From positions 3,293,501 to 3,357,500 of the forward strand of contig NZ_CP110921.1 in assembly GCF_026247885.1 (NCBI RefSeq): DNA of 64,000 nucleotides. Direction: 5' to 3'. Both the position numbers and the translations under genes were made by a program. Origin of the DNA: Methylococcus mesophilus (GTDB lineage: Bacteria; Pseudomonadota; Gammaproteobacteria; Methylococcales; Methylococcaceae). The notes below the pieces were generated by a model. That model saw only the letters and a program-made list of their open reading frames with translations, was not told the DNA's origin and did not search any database. How positions within the stretch are numbered: the first letter of the stretch is position 1; each line of letters opens with the position of its first letter. This document shows positions 30,980-40,119 of the stretch, in pieces.

Positions 30980-31260
30980 CTGGACCGGCGCCGCTTGCTT
31001 GTTCTTGGATTAAGCTATCAGCCTTGGCGCGCGGAGGGCAAGAACTGGACGCTCGGCCCGGCGCTTTGCTATATTGGCCGCGCTTTGTTTTGGCAGATTC
31101 CCCGGAGAATGCTCGATTCTCCCTCGCTGAGGCCCACAGCTGTCAGGCCGGGACGGCCTCGAACGCTCTCCCCACTCCACTCCGCCGGCCGCCAAGGGTT
31201 CGAGGGCTCTCGCGCATAACGACAATTCCTCATTTTTTCAGCAAATTCTGGAGCAGGGCA

Positions 31261-32271
31261 ATGACGATTAAGATTGCAATCAATGGATATGGGCGTATCG
31301 GCCGCAACATCCTGCGGGCGATTTACGAAGCCGGGCGCAAGGATGTTGAGATCGTCGCCATCAACGACCTGGGCGATGCCCAGATCAACGCCCACCTCAC
31401 CCGCCACGACACCGTGCACGGCCCGTTCCGGGGAACCGTGGAGGTCGGCGAGGGCGAAATCGTAGTCAACGGCGACCGCATCAAGGTTTTCTCCGAGAAG
31501 GATCCTTCCAAGCTGCCCTGGGGCGCACTGGGTGTGGACGTCGTGCATGAATGCACCGGGGTGTTCCGCACCAAGGCCAAATGCCAGCCGCATCTCGATG
31601 CCGGCGCCAAGAAGGTGATCATTTCGGCTCCGGCCGACAAGAACGAGTGCGACGCGACCATCGTTTACGGAGTCAATGATCACACGCTGAAGGCCGTCCA
31701 TACCGTCATTTCCAATGCTTCCTGCACCACCAACTGCCTGGCTCCGCTGGTCAAGCCGCTGATGGAAAAGATCGGTATCGTGTCCGGCCTGATGACCACC
31801 GTGCATTCCTACACCAACGATCAGGTGCTCACCGACGTCTATCACAAGGATCTGTACCGGGCGCGGGCGGCGGCCCTGAACATGATCCCGACCAAGACCG
31901 GCGCGGCGCAGGCCGTGGGTCTGGTCCTGCCGGAGCTGGACGGCAAGCTGTCCGGTTTTGCCATCCGTGTGCCGACTGCCAACGTATCGGTTGTGGACTT
32001 GACCTTCATAGCGGCCCGGGAGACCGGCAAGGACGAAATCAACGCCGTCCTCAAGGCCGCGTCGGAAAACGAGCTGAAGGGGATCCTCGCCTACAACGAC
32101 CAGCCGCTGGTCTCCAGCGATTTCAACCATACGACGACATCGTCCAATTTCGATTCCACCCAGACCAAGGTGGTCGGCAATCTGGTGAAAGTGCTGAGCT
32201 GGTACGACAATGAGTGGGGTTTCAGCAACCGCATGCTGGATACCACGGTCGCCCTGATGAATGCCAGCTAG
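31261..32271 (+). CDS. gap: Glyceraldehyde-3-phosphate dehydrogenase, type I
   Basis: A 336-residue glycolytic/gluconeogenic enzyme. The NAD site [10 protein letters not shown] is at the N-terminus, the catalytic Cys lies in [12 protein letters not shown], and the C-terminal [10 protein letters not shown] is intact. GGAGCAGGGCA precedes the ATG. The 281-base gap upstream (30980-31260) holds no gene and should contain the promoter. pyk follows after 6 bases, so the two form a lower-glycolysis operon. Confidence 0.96.
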   Translation: MTIKIAINGYGRIGRNILRAIYEAGRKDVEIVAINDLGDAQINAHLTRHDTVHGPFRGTVEVGEGEIVVNGDRIKVFSEKDPSKLPWGALGVDVVHECTGVFRTKAKCQPHLDAGAKKVIISAPADKNECDATIVYGVNDHTLKAVHTVISNASCTTNCLAPLVKPLMEKIGIVSGLMTTVHSYTNDQVLTDVYHKDLYRARAAALNMIPTKTGAAQAVGLVLPELDGKLSGFAIRVPTANVSVVDLTFIAARETGKDEINAVLKAASENELKGILAYNDQPLVSSDFNHTTTSSNFDSTQTKVVGNLVKVLSWYDNEWGFSNRMLDTTVALMNAS

Positions 32272-32277
32272 CGCCCG

Positions 32278-33744
32278 ATGAAAACCAACATTCGCCGCAC
32301 CAAGATCATCGCTACGCTGGGGCCGGCTTCCGAGTCCCCGGAGATGCTCGAGAAGATACTGAAGGCCGGCGCCGACGTGGTCCGGCTGAATTTCTCCCAT
32401 GGCACGGCGGAGGAGCACCGCGCCCGCGCCGAGCGGGTGCGGGAAATCAGCCGGCGCATGCAGCGCTATGTCGCCATCCTGGCCGACCTGCAGGGCCCCA
32501 AGATCCGCATCGCCCGCTTCAAGGACGATCGCAAGATCGTGCTGGAGGAGGGCCGGCCTTTTGATCTGGACACCGCGTTTCCACCGGATCAGGGCGATGA
32601 AACTCAGGTCGGCTGCGCTTACGAGGCCTTGCCGGCGGATGTCGAGGCCGGCGACACGCTGCTGCTCAATGACGGCCTGATCGAGCTGAAGGTCAAGGCG
32701 GTCGAAGGGACCCGGGTCAAATGCGTCGTCAGCGTGGGCGGCGTGTTGTCCAACCACAAAGGCATCAACAAGCTGGGCGGCGGGTTGTCGGCCCCTGCCC
32801 TGACCGAGAAGGACAAGGCGGACCTGATCACCGCCGTGAGCATCGGTGCCGATTATCTGGCGATCTCCTTTCCGCGCTCGAAGGAGGACATGCTGGAAGC
32901 CCGCGAGCTGTTGCACCGGGCCGGCGGCAACATGGGGCTGGTGGCCAAGATCGAGCGCGCGGAGGCGATCAGGGACGGGGTGATCGAAGGCATCATTGAC
33001 GCCTCCGATGCCATTATGGTGGCGCGCGGGGATCTGGGCGTGGAAATCGGCGATGCCCGCCTGCCGCATGAACAGAAGAAACTGATCAGCTTGGCGCGCA
33101 CCCGCAACAAAGTCGTCATCACCGCCACCCAGATGATGGAGTCGATGATCGAGAACCCCCAGCCGACCCGGGCAGAAGTGTCCGATGTCGCCAATGCGGT
33201 GATCGATGGCACCGATGCCGTCATGCTGTCCGCCGAAACCGCGGCGGGCAAATTTCCGGACCGCACCGTGGCGGCCATGGTGCGGGTTTGCAAGGAAGCG
33301 GAAAAATATCCGCGGACGCGCCAATCGAGCCACCGGATGGACGAGAAATTCCACCGCATCGACGAAGCCATCGCGATGTCGGCGATGTACATCGCCAATC
33401 ATCTGCCGGTCAGGGCCATCGGCGCGCTGACGGAATCGGGGTCGACGCCCTTGTGGATGTCGCGCATCAGTTCCGGCATCCCCATCTTCGCCCTGACGCC
33501 GCACGAGAGTGTGTGCCGGCGCGTGACGCTGTTCCGGGGGGTTTATCCGATCTTTTTCGACGAGAAGGATATTTCGGATCACCATGTACTCAACCGGGCG
33601 ATCGCCGAAGAGTTTCTCAAGCGCAACCTGGTGAAGATGGACGATCTGGTGATTCTGACCAAGGGCGATCTGACCGGCCGCACCGGCGGCACCAACGCCC
33701 TGAAGATATCGCGGATCAGCGACGTGATCGCCGCCGCGCCTTAG
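32278..33744 (+). CDS. pyk: Pyruvate kinase
   Basis: A 488-residue enzyme converting PEP to pyruvate. Conserved pieces: RRTKIIATLGPAS at the start, LNFSHGTAEEH, the active-site KIERAEAI (catalytic Lys), MVARGDLGVEIG and ATQMMESMI. The length and C-terminal domain fit the PykA-like type. It is coupled to gap and convergent with the HNH nuclease gene. Confidence 0.96.
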   Translation: MKTNIRRTKIIATLGPASESPEMLEKILKAGADVVRLNFSHGTAEEHRARAERVREISRRMQRYVAILADLQGPKIRIARFKDDRKIVLEEGRPFDLDTAFPPDQGDETQVGCAYEALPADVEAGDTLLLNDGLIELKVKAVEGTRVKCVVSVGGVLSNHKGINKLGGGLSAPALTEKDKADLITAVSIGADYLAISFPRSKEDMLEARELLHRAGGNMGLVAKIERAEAIRDGVIEGIIDASDAIMVARGDLGVEIGDARLPHEQKKLISLARTRNKVVITATQMMESMIENPQPTRAEVSDVANAVIDGTDAVMLSAETAAGKFPDRTVAAMVRVCKEAEKYPRTRQSSHRMDEKFHRIDEAIAMSAMYIANHLPVRAIGALTESGSTPLWMSRISSGIPIFALTPHESVCRRVTLFRGVYPIFFDEKDISDHHVLNRAIAEEFLKRNLVKMDDLVILTKGDLTGRTGGTNALKISRISDVIAAAP

Positions 33745-33756
33745 ACGGGAGTTTTT

Positions 33757-34347
33757 TCAGCTCGCCCGTTCGTGCAACGGGCTCTTGCGGGGGAAGTGAG
33801 CCTTGAGAAATTCCATCTGGTCGGCGAGTACGCGGCGGCCCTGCAGATAGATGTATTCGGCGTGAGTCGGCATGAAGGGGATGGCGAGCAGCTGCATCTT
33901 CGCCTCCTCCGGCGTCCTGCCCGCCTTGTGGTTGTTGCAGCGCTTGCAGGCGGTTACGACGTTGTTCCAGGTGTCCGAGCCGCCGCGGCTGGTGGGCTGG
34001 ATATGGTCTCGCGACAATTCGCTGTGGCGGAAGTTGTTGCCGCAATAGAGGCAGATGTGGCCATCGCGGCGGAACAGGGCGGCGTTATTGAGCGGCGGCA
34101 CATAGCTCAGATCGATCTTGTAGCCGCTGTTGGCATGGCCGAAGGTGGCTACGATCGAATTCACCTCGATCCGGCTGCGTTGCCCCGTCCTGGCGTTGAC
34201 GCCTCCCCGTAGCCGGAACAGAATGCTACCGCAACCGTAGGCGACCTGTTCCAGATAATAGAGCTTGGCGGCTTCCTGATAGCCTATCCATTCGAGCGGC
34301 ATTCCCGAGGCATCCGTGCGCAATACCTGAAGGTGGCGATGATGCAT
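33757..34347 (-). CDS. HNH endonuclease family protein
   Basis: A 196-residue protein with a complete HNH/zinc-finger core: CLYCG, then SRDHIQPTSRGGSDTWNN and CKRCNNHKAGRTP. The N-terminal 95 residues (EWIGYQEAAKLYYLEQVAYG) are those of the stand-alone chromosomal HNH proteins common in proteobacteria. There is no nearby phage or restriction gene, so a housekeeping or repair role is more likely than mobility. Confidence 0.85.
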   Translation of the reverse strand: MHHRHLQVLRTDASGMPLEWIGYQEAAKLYYLEQVAYGCGSILFRLRGGVNARTGQRSRIEVNSIVATFGHANSGYKIDLSYVPPLNNAALFRRDGHICLYCGNNFRHSELSRDHIQPTSRGGSDTWNNVVTACKRCNNHKAGRTPEEAKMQLLAIPFMPTHAEYIYLQGRRVLADQMEFLKAHFPRKSPLHERAS

Positions 34348-34432
34348 GGTTTCTCCTGCGGCTGAGGTATTTTCAAAAATTGTTCATGAATCTTGACAAA
34401 TCGGGTCCAAAACGGGGTCTTTCTGCAATGAC

Positions 34433-34647
34433 TTATGCACAGTGTACAGAAATGCCCGGCGAAGTTGAAACTGCCCTGCCAAACGATTCGGCCAGTTCGC
34501 GGGCGATTGGTCTAACTTATTGTTTTTACGCCGGCTATGTCTGGCTGGTCAAGACCTCGACAGTTTGACCGTAGCCCAGAAAAAATGCGGGCTCGCGGAC
34601 TTATCCTGGCGTCGATGCACAGACTTTTCCACAGGATTTGTGGATAA
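34433..34647. promoter_or_regulatory. DnaA-box-like cluster upstream of priA
   Basis: The 349-base gap 34348-34696 is gene-free and more AT-rich than its surroundings. It holds TTATGCACA (34433-34441, matching TTATNCACA), TTTTCCACA (34625-34633), and TTATCCACA on the minus strand (34639-34647). The last two face each other across GGATT. They end 49 bases before the priA start, so DnaA control of priA is possible. Confidence 0.5.
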
Positions 34648-34696
34648 GTTCGTTTCGTCGCCGAACTACGCGTGGGTTCAAGCGTAACGGCGGATT

Positions 34697-36913
34697 ATGA
34701 CGATCAGCCGCACGGAAAAAGTTGTCAGGGTTGCCGTTCCCATTCCGGCGTACCGATGTTTCGACTACCTTCCTCCATCGGGTGTCGGCCTCTCGGAATT
34801 GCTCCCCGGTATCCGCCTGCGCGTCCCTTTCGGTAACCGGACCCGCGTGGGCTATCTCATAGCCGTCGCGGAAACTCCCGACTGCGACGTCGAGCGGCTG
34901 CGCGCGGCCGAGGCGGTTCTGGACGACAAGCCGCTGCTGTCCGAGACCGATGTGAAGCTGTTGCAATGGGCGGCGCGCTATTACCACCATCCGCTGGGGG
35001 AGGTTTTTCAGCTCGCGTTCCCCGTGCATCTGCGGGAAGGGCGTTCGGCGGAAGTCGCCCGCCCTCGGGGATTAGCCCTCACGCCGGCCGGCGCCGCCCT
35101 CGATTCGCCGGCGTTGAAGCGCGCTCCCTCTCAGCGGCGGCTGCTCGAAACCTTGCGCGGCGCGGAGAATCCATTACCGGCATCCCGATTGGCGGAGACA
35201 GGGAGCTCGGCCCGCGCGGCCCAGGATGCCGCCCGGCGTCTGGTCGAGCGCGGTTGGGCCGAATGGGTGGATTTGCGGGACGGAAGGATTCCCGCCGCCG
35301 TTCGGCCGCCGTTGCCGCTCAATGTGGCCCAGCTCGCGGCAGTCGACGCGGTTTCGGCACACCTGGGCCGTTACGGCGCCTTCCTGCTCGAAGGGGTGAC
35401 CGGCAGCGGCAAGACCGAGGTCTATCTCGAAGTGATCCGGCGGGTCATCGGTCGCGGCGAGCAGGCGCTGATCCTGGTGCCCGAGATCAGCCTCACCCCG
35501 CAACTCGAGCAGAGGCTGCGCGAGCGGATCGAGGCGCCGCTGGCCGTGTTCCATTCCGGGTTGAACGAGACGGAGCGCACCGCCGCCTGGCTGGGTTTTC
35601 AGCAGGGCGACCTCCGGGTGCTGCTCGGCACCCGTTCCGCCGTGTTCGTGCCTATGCGCAGGCCGGGAGTCATCATCCTGGACGAGGAGCACGACCGCTC
35701 TTTCAAGCAGCAGGAAGGATTCCGCTTTTCGGCGCGGGATGTAGCGGTGATGCGTGCACGCATGGCGGATATCCCCTTGGTCGCGGGATCGGCTACGCCT
35801 TCGCTGGAGTCGATCCGCAATGTCCAGCGCGGGCGCTATGCCCGCTTGAGCCTGCCGGCGCGGGCCGGCGTTGCCGTGGAGCCGCGCTACCGTTTGCTCG
35901 ACATCCGCTCGCGCCGCTTGCAAGAAGGACTGTCCGAAGCCTTGATCGCGGCGATCCGTGAAACCCTGGCCGAGGGCGGGCAGGTGCTACTGTTCCTCAA
36001 CCGCCGGGGGTTCGCGCCGGCGCTGATCTGTCACGGCTGCGGATGGGTCGCGCAATGCCGGCGCTGCGATGCCAACCTGGTGCTGCATGCCCGCGAGGCC
36101 CGGCTGCGCTGCCATCACTGCGCCGCCGAGCATGGCCTGCCGGCGGGCTGTCCGGCCTGCGGACAGGAAGACTTGCGTCCGTTGGGAATCGGTACCGAAA
36201 GGGTCGACCAGGCTTTGCAGCGACTGTTCCCGGAGGTCGGCGTGGCGCGGATCGACCGCGACAGCACCCGAGGGCGCCACAGTCTGGCGCGGATACTCGA
36301 CCGGGTGCACCGAGGCGAAGTGCGGATACTGCTGGGGACCCAGATGCTGGCCAAGGGACATCATTTCCCCGGCGTGACTCTGGTCGGAATCCTCGATGTG
36401 GACGCGGGCTTTTACAGCACCGATTTCCGCGCCGCCGAGCATACCGCCCAGCTGATCGTGCAGGTGGCCGGACGTGCCGGTCGGGGCGAAAAGCCCGGCA
36501 CGGTGCTGCTCCAGACCCGGCATCCGGATCATCCATTGCTTCAGCGGCTGCTGCGCGAAGGTTATCCCGGCTTCGCCGCCGCGGAGCTCGCCGAGCGCGA
36601 GTCGGCCTGCCTGCCGCCCTTCGGATATCAGGCTCTGTGGCGGGCGGAGTCTAAAGAGCTCGCGCTGTCGATGGACTTCCTCGCGCGCCTGCGCGAAGAG
36701 GCCGATGGAACGAATGGCGCGGTGCATTGGCTCGGGCCGGCGCCCGCGCCGATGCCGAAGCAGGCCGGGCGCTACCGGGCTCAGCTTTGGCTCAAGAGCG
36801 CCCGGCGCGAGGTTCTGCACGCCAGCTTGACCGATGCCCTGGCCCGGCTGCAGGAAACGCCGGAGCGGCGCGTGCGCTGGTCGCTGGACGTCGACCCGGT
36901 GGACTTTTACTGA
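34697..36913 (+). CDS. priA: Primosomal protein N' (replication restart helicase PriA)
   Basis: A 738-residue 3'-5' helicase that reloads the replisome at stalled forks. The N-terminal 3'-DNA-binding domain (about 10-105) is followed by helicase motifs: Walker A GVTGSGKTEVY, DEEH, SATPSLES, and GTQMLAKGHHFP. The two zinc sites are in the Cys cluster CHGCGWVAQCRRC ... CHHC ... CPAC. The stop overlaps the convergent nspC stop by 7 bases. Confidence 0.96.
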   Translation: MTISRTEKVVRVAVPIPAYRCFDYLPPSGVGLSELLPGIRLRVPFGNRTRVGYLIAVAETPDCDVERLRAAEAVLDDKPLLSETDVKLLQWAARYYHHPLGEVFQLAFPVHLREGRSAEVARPRGLALTPAGAALDSPALKRAPSQRRLLETLRGAENPLPASRLAETGSSARAAQDAARRLVERGWAEWVDLRDGRIPAAVRPPLPLNVAQLAAVDAVSAHLGRYGAFLLEGVTGSGKTEVYLEVIRRVIGRGEQALILVPEISLTPQLEQRLRERIEAPLAVFHSGLNETERTAAWLGFQQGDLRVLLGTRSAVFVPMRRPGVIILDEEHDRSFKQQEGFRFSARDVAVMRARMADIPLVAGSATPSLESIRNVQRGRYARLSLPARAGVAVEPRYRLLDIRSRRLQEGLSEALIAAIRETLAEGGQVLLFLNRRGFAPALICHGCGWVAQCRRCDANLVLHAREARLRCHHCAAEHGLPAGCPACGQEDLRPLGIGTERVDQALQRLFPEVGVARIDRDSTRGRHSLARILDRVHRGEVRILLGTQMLAKGHHFPGVTLVGILDVDAGFYSTDFRAAEHTAQLIVQVAGRAGRGEKPGTVLLQTRHPDHPLLQRLLREGYPGFAAAELAERESACLPPFGYQALWRAESKELALSMDFLARLREEADGTNGAVHWLGPAPAPMPKQAGRYRAQLWLKSARREVLHASLTDALARLQETPERRVRWSLDVDPVDFY

Positions 36914-38067
36914 GCGGCAGGCTCCCCCGCCCATTGCCTCCGGAAGTCTTCGTAGCCATAGCTTTGTTCGAGGTGCAATGCTTCCCCGTCCCAGCGGTAG
37001 ATCGAAGGCAGGTTGTGGCCGTTGAAGCGGTTGGCCTTGATCAGGGTGTAGGCTCCGACATCCTCGAAGACCAGACGGTCGCCCACCCGGGGGGGCGACG
37101 GGAGGGCGTACTCGCCGAACAGGTCTCCCGCCAGGCAGGTGCCGCCGGCCAGGATCGCGTTTTCTCCCCCTTCCTCGCAGGTCTCGGCCAAGCGGGGGCT
37201 GCGCTGGTATTCGAAGACCTCCGGATGGTGGTTGATACTGGTGTCCAGGACGGCCACCGTCTTTCCCGCGCTGTCGAACACGTCGAGGACGCTGGTGACC
37301 AGATAGCCGGCAGGCCCTGTCACCGCTTTGCCCGGCTCGAAATAGACCTCCAAGCCGTAATTGCGATGCAGCCGGGCGGAAAGGCCGGCCAGGCGTTCCC
37401 GGTCCGTGCGCCGGTCCAACCGGTAGCCGCCGCCGAAATTGATCCATTGCAGCCGCCCCAGATGATCGCCCAACTGCGCTTCCAGCTCGGCCAAGGTTTC
37501 GGCTAACGGTTCGAAACTGGGCGTGTCGAAGACCGTATGGAAATGCAGGCCTCGCAGCCTCTTGCCGAGTCCGGCCAGGGCGGGTTTGAGCCGGTCGAGC
37601 GGAACCCCGAGTTTCGAGTGGGGGCGGCAGGGGTCGTAACGGGGGTCGGGGGCGAAGGACCGCTGCGGATTCACCCGCAGTCCCACGCTGGCCGTGCCTT
37701 CCGTTCGGGCCGACCAGCGGTCGAACTGTTCCAGCGAGTTGAAGCTCACGAAATCGCAGAGCCTGCCGATTTCATCGATCTCGCCGGGCCTGAATCCCGG
37801 CGTCGTGATGTGCAGGCTGCCCGGCCCTGCCAGCGCCTCGGCGCAGAGCCTCGCCTCGAACAGCGAGCTGGCCGAAAAGCCGTCGACGCGTGGCGCGATC
37901 CGCCGCAACAGAGGCAGGAATGGAAACGATTTGACCGAATAAAGCAGCTTGGGGCCGGCCTCTCCGGTCGCTTCTTTGAAGCGCGAAAGGGTTCGGTCGA
38001 TGGCGGTCTGGTCGTAGACGAAAGCCGGGGTGTCCGGCAAGAGGCGCTTCAGGGTTCCGGTCAACAT
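36907..38067 (-). CDS. nspC: Carboxynorspermidine/carboxyspermidine decarboxylase-like, PLP fold III
   Basis: A 386-residue fold-type III PLP decarboxylase. The PLP Lys lies in LLYSVKSF; later motifs are GLHFHTVFD, INFGGGYRLD, FEPGKAV and the catalytic-Cys loop GGTCLAGD. The closest family is NspC, which makes norspermidine or spermidine. The partner dehydrogenase is not in the window, and ornithine/arginine or diaminopimelate decarboxylases share the fold, so the substrate is inferred. Its ATG overlaps the ATG of a 32-codon ORF on the other strand. Confidence 0.82.
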   Translation of the reverse strand: MLTGTLKRLLPDTPAFVYDQTAIDRTLSRFKEATGEAGPKLLYSVKSFPFLPLLRRIAPRVDGFSASSLFEARLCAEALAGPGSLHITTPGFRPGEIDEIGRLCDFVSFNSLEQFDRWSARTEGTASVGLRVNPQRSFAPDPRYDPCRPHSKLGVPLDRLKPALAGLGKRLRGLHFHTVFDTPSFEPLAETLAELEAQLGDHLGRLQWINFGGGYRLDRRTDRERLAGLSARLHRNYGLEVYFEPGKAVTGPAGYLVTSVLDVFDSAGKTVAVLDTSINHHPEVFEYQRSPRLAETCEEGGENAILAGGTCLAGDLFGEYALPSPPRVGDRLVFEDVGAYTLIKANRFNGHNLPSIYRWDGEALHLEQSYGYEDFRRQWAGEPAAQ

Positions 38068-38164
38068 GGCAAATCCACTTGGGGCGCGCAAGGATAAAGA
38101 ATCCGCGGAGTCCTGGCCAGACGAGCCGATGCCTGTGCGGAACGAAGACGCAAACCCGGCTTGA
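38066..38164 (+). CDS. Putative 32-residue microprotein (copy 1)
   Basis: An ATG-to-TGA frame of 32 codons that aligns without gaps to a second 32-codon frame at 42709. Sixteen of 32 residues are identical: MAN at the start, GARK at 6-9, K11, S13, P18, E20-P21, P23 and N26-E27-D28. Several codon differences are synonymous (AAA/AAG, CCG/CCA), and similarity starts at the ATG and ends at the stop, which supports coding. It is hydrophilic with no signal peptide. The start is back-to-back with nspC. Function unknown. Confidence 0.5.
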   Translation: MANPLGARKDKESAESWPDEPMPVRNEDANPA

Positions 38165-38328
38165 CGAGCAATGCAGCCTGGAGCCTGCGTCGAATCCCCT
38201 GGCATCTGTGTGAATTCACGCGATCCGCGGGCCACTGGGTTCAGTACGAGGGCTGTAAGCGCCTGATTCCGGTTCTTGGCATCGACGTTGCTGGGCTGGC
38301 TCTACGGAATCCTCCGAACGATAACCCT

Positions 38329-39876
38329 ATGAACGCAATCCGCTGCTATGCCGTCCTGGCCGTCGGGCTCGCCGCCGCGCTGCCGCCAAGCGCCTTCGCC
38401 GCCCGACTGAGCTATTCGGAAGCCTATGTCGAAAAGCTCAAAGGCGGCGAGAAGACCGGTACTGAACTGCTGGTCTTGAAAGGTCATGTCGAATTCGGCG
38501 ATCGGACAAGTCCTGCCGACCTGTCCGCCGAGACGGTCTGGTCCGTCGCTCTGCAAGGAAATCTCCTGGTCTCGGGTGCCCTGGGCGACGGTGCCAAGCG
38601 GAGCTTCGGGGCCAAGGGCGGCAAGTCCGTAATCCTCCTGTCCGGCGGCGGTACCCTGAAGTTTGCCTGGAACGCGGAGGGGATCGATTTCATCCTGAAA
38701 TGGAAAGGCGGGCCGGGCCTGGCCGCGCGGTACAGGGGAGAAACCACCGGTATTTCGGCCTCGGGGTATCCGGTGGACATTGCCATCGGCCGCCTGAAAG
38801 GCTATTTCGACGTGTCGGCGACGGGGCAGGCGAAAACCAGGACGAAGAAGGGGGTGGCGCTGTCCAGCATTGCCCTGAAGGGGGCGGCGACTTCGGCGGG
38901 GCTGGAGGCTCCGGACAGGGATGGCGACGGCTATGCCGCCGACGTGGATTGCGGCGATTTCGAGGCCGCCATCAACCCGGGTGCGGCGGAAGCCATGCTG
39001 GACGGGCTCGACTCCAACTGCGACGGCCGCGATTCCGGGGTGCCGGAAGTGATCGATACGTTTAGCGTGGGCGGCAACTTCACCAGTCCGGCCGTCAGTT
39101 TCGCCAGGCCGGATGCTCCCGGTTCAGCGCGCGATTTTTCCGGTTGGGACAAGACCTTTGTTTTTCCCTCCGTCGGCAAACGTTCGTTCTACGATCCGAG
39201 CGTCGGCAACTATTACAACGACGATACGATGACGCCGGTGACGGACGGCCAGATCATCTGGCGCGGATGGCCCCATACCGGCAAATGGGGATTTTTCTAC
39301 GGTTCCGCCGGCAACCGGATCACCTTGACCCTGGAGCCCGATGCCTCGGTCGAAGCACTGGGGACCCACCCGGCCTTCATACTGTTCTGGCGGCCGGAAG
39401 GCGGGCCTCTGACCTGGGAGGGTACGCAGGACATCGATGCCGGCCAGACGGTTCCGGAAAACTCCGACATCATCCCTGCCCACAACATGCCGCAGCGGGC
39501 CGATTGGACTATCCGGGGCCTGCCGGCGAAAACCGATCACACCGCGCCGTCAGGGGTGGACACCGTGCTGTATCCCATGGGTGCCGCCAGCTACACGCTA
39601 TACCATGTCGATGCCGGTTACGACGCCGACAAATACGTGGCGGGCAACGTGCTCCTCATGCATTCCACCGCTTTGAATTCGATCGCAGTGAGCGACGGCG
39701 CCGCCGGCAAGCTCAGCAAGACCCTCGTTCTGCCCAAGGACGGTTACTACCTGCTTTATGTCGGCAATGTGCTGGAATTGGCCGGCTGGAGCCTGAGCGA
39801 CAGCGGCAAGCTCCAGACCGTCGATGAAATTGCGCCGCCGGCTATTCACATCGACGTCACGATTTCAAAGCCTTAA
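38329..39876 (+). CDS. MopE-like copper-site surface protein (paralog A)
   Basis: A 515-residue exported protein. The signal peptide ends at PPSAFA (about 24) and the mature part opens ARLSYSEAYVEKLK. Near 195-236 is a MopE-type Asp-rich metal motif (DRDGDGYAADVDC ... LDGLDSNCDG). The C-terminal domain has GWPHTGKW, with Trp314 and His316, then HNMPQ with His385, 69 residues on. MopE of M. capsulatus binds copper through a modified Trp and His two residues apart and a His about 71 residues later. It is the most divergent of three paralogs here. Confidence 0.82.
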   Translation: MNAIRCYAVLAVGLAAALPPSAFAARLSYSEAYVEKLKGGEKTGTELLVLKGHVEFGDRTSPADLSAETVWSVALQGNLLVSGALGDGAKRSFGAKGGKSVILLSGGGTLKFAWNAEGIDFILKWKGGPGLAARYRGETTGISASGYPVDIAIGRLKGYFDVSATGQAKTRTKKGVALSSIALKGAATSAGLEAPDRDGDGYAADVDCGDFEAAINPGAAEAMLDGLDSNCDGRDSGVPEVIDTFSVGGNFTSPAVSFARPDAPGSARDFSGWDKTFVFPSVGKRSFYDPSVGNYYNDDTMTPVTDGQIIWRGWPHTGKWGFFYGSAGNRITLTLEPDASVEALGTHPAFILFWRPEGGPLTWEGTQDIDAGQTVPENSDIIPAHNMPQRADWTIRGLPAKTDHTAPSGVDTVLYPMGAASYTLYHVDAGYDADKYVAGNVLLMHSTALNSIAVSDGAAGKLSKTLVLPKDGYYLLYVGNVLELAGWSLSDSGKLQTVDEIAPPAIHIDVTISKP

Positions 39877-40017
39877 GCCCTGTCTACCCGGAGCGGAGCC
39901 TTGCGGGCGGCGGGAGCGCCGGCAGATTTCCCCGCGCTTTCTCCTGCCGTCTCGTGGGAAGAACCGTCCGCGTGAAACCACGCAGTCGCCGTGAGTTTTC
40001 GCGCGGAACCCGTGTTA

Positions 40018-40070
40018 TTTGTAAGCAACTTATTGATACTAATGGCTATTGATATTGGTATCCTTTTTGC
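40018..40070 (+). promoter_or_regulatory. Shared upstream element, HAF-repeat gene
   Basis: TTTGTAA (40018-40024), a 25-base spacer, TGAT (40050-40053), then GGTATC (40057-40062) and TTGC. The same parts with the same 25-base spacing precede the diheme peroxidase gene at 44292. The region is AT-rich against a GC-rich background. The element ends 49 bases before the start codon. The gap 39877-40119 holds no gene. Confidence 0.45.
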
Positions 40071-40119
40071 AGCAAGGGGCGCTGGATCAATCGATGATTT
40101 GCTTGACGAGTAGAACGGT

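Noticed and set aside
34380-34568. A 62-codon frame upstream of priA
   Set aside because: No ribosome site, no recognisable protein character, and it spans a DnaA-box-like site.
34348-34696. Possible chromosomal replication origin
   Set aside because: DnaA-like boxes are few, and there is no dnaA, dnaN, gyrB, mnmG or AT-rich 13-mer array nearby; regulation of priA is simpler.
38161-38328. N-terminal extension of paralog A to 38161
   Set aside because: It would put 56 non-hydrophobic residues before an obvious signal peptide starting at ATG 38329.
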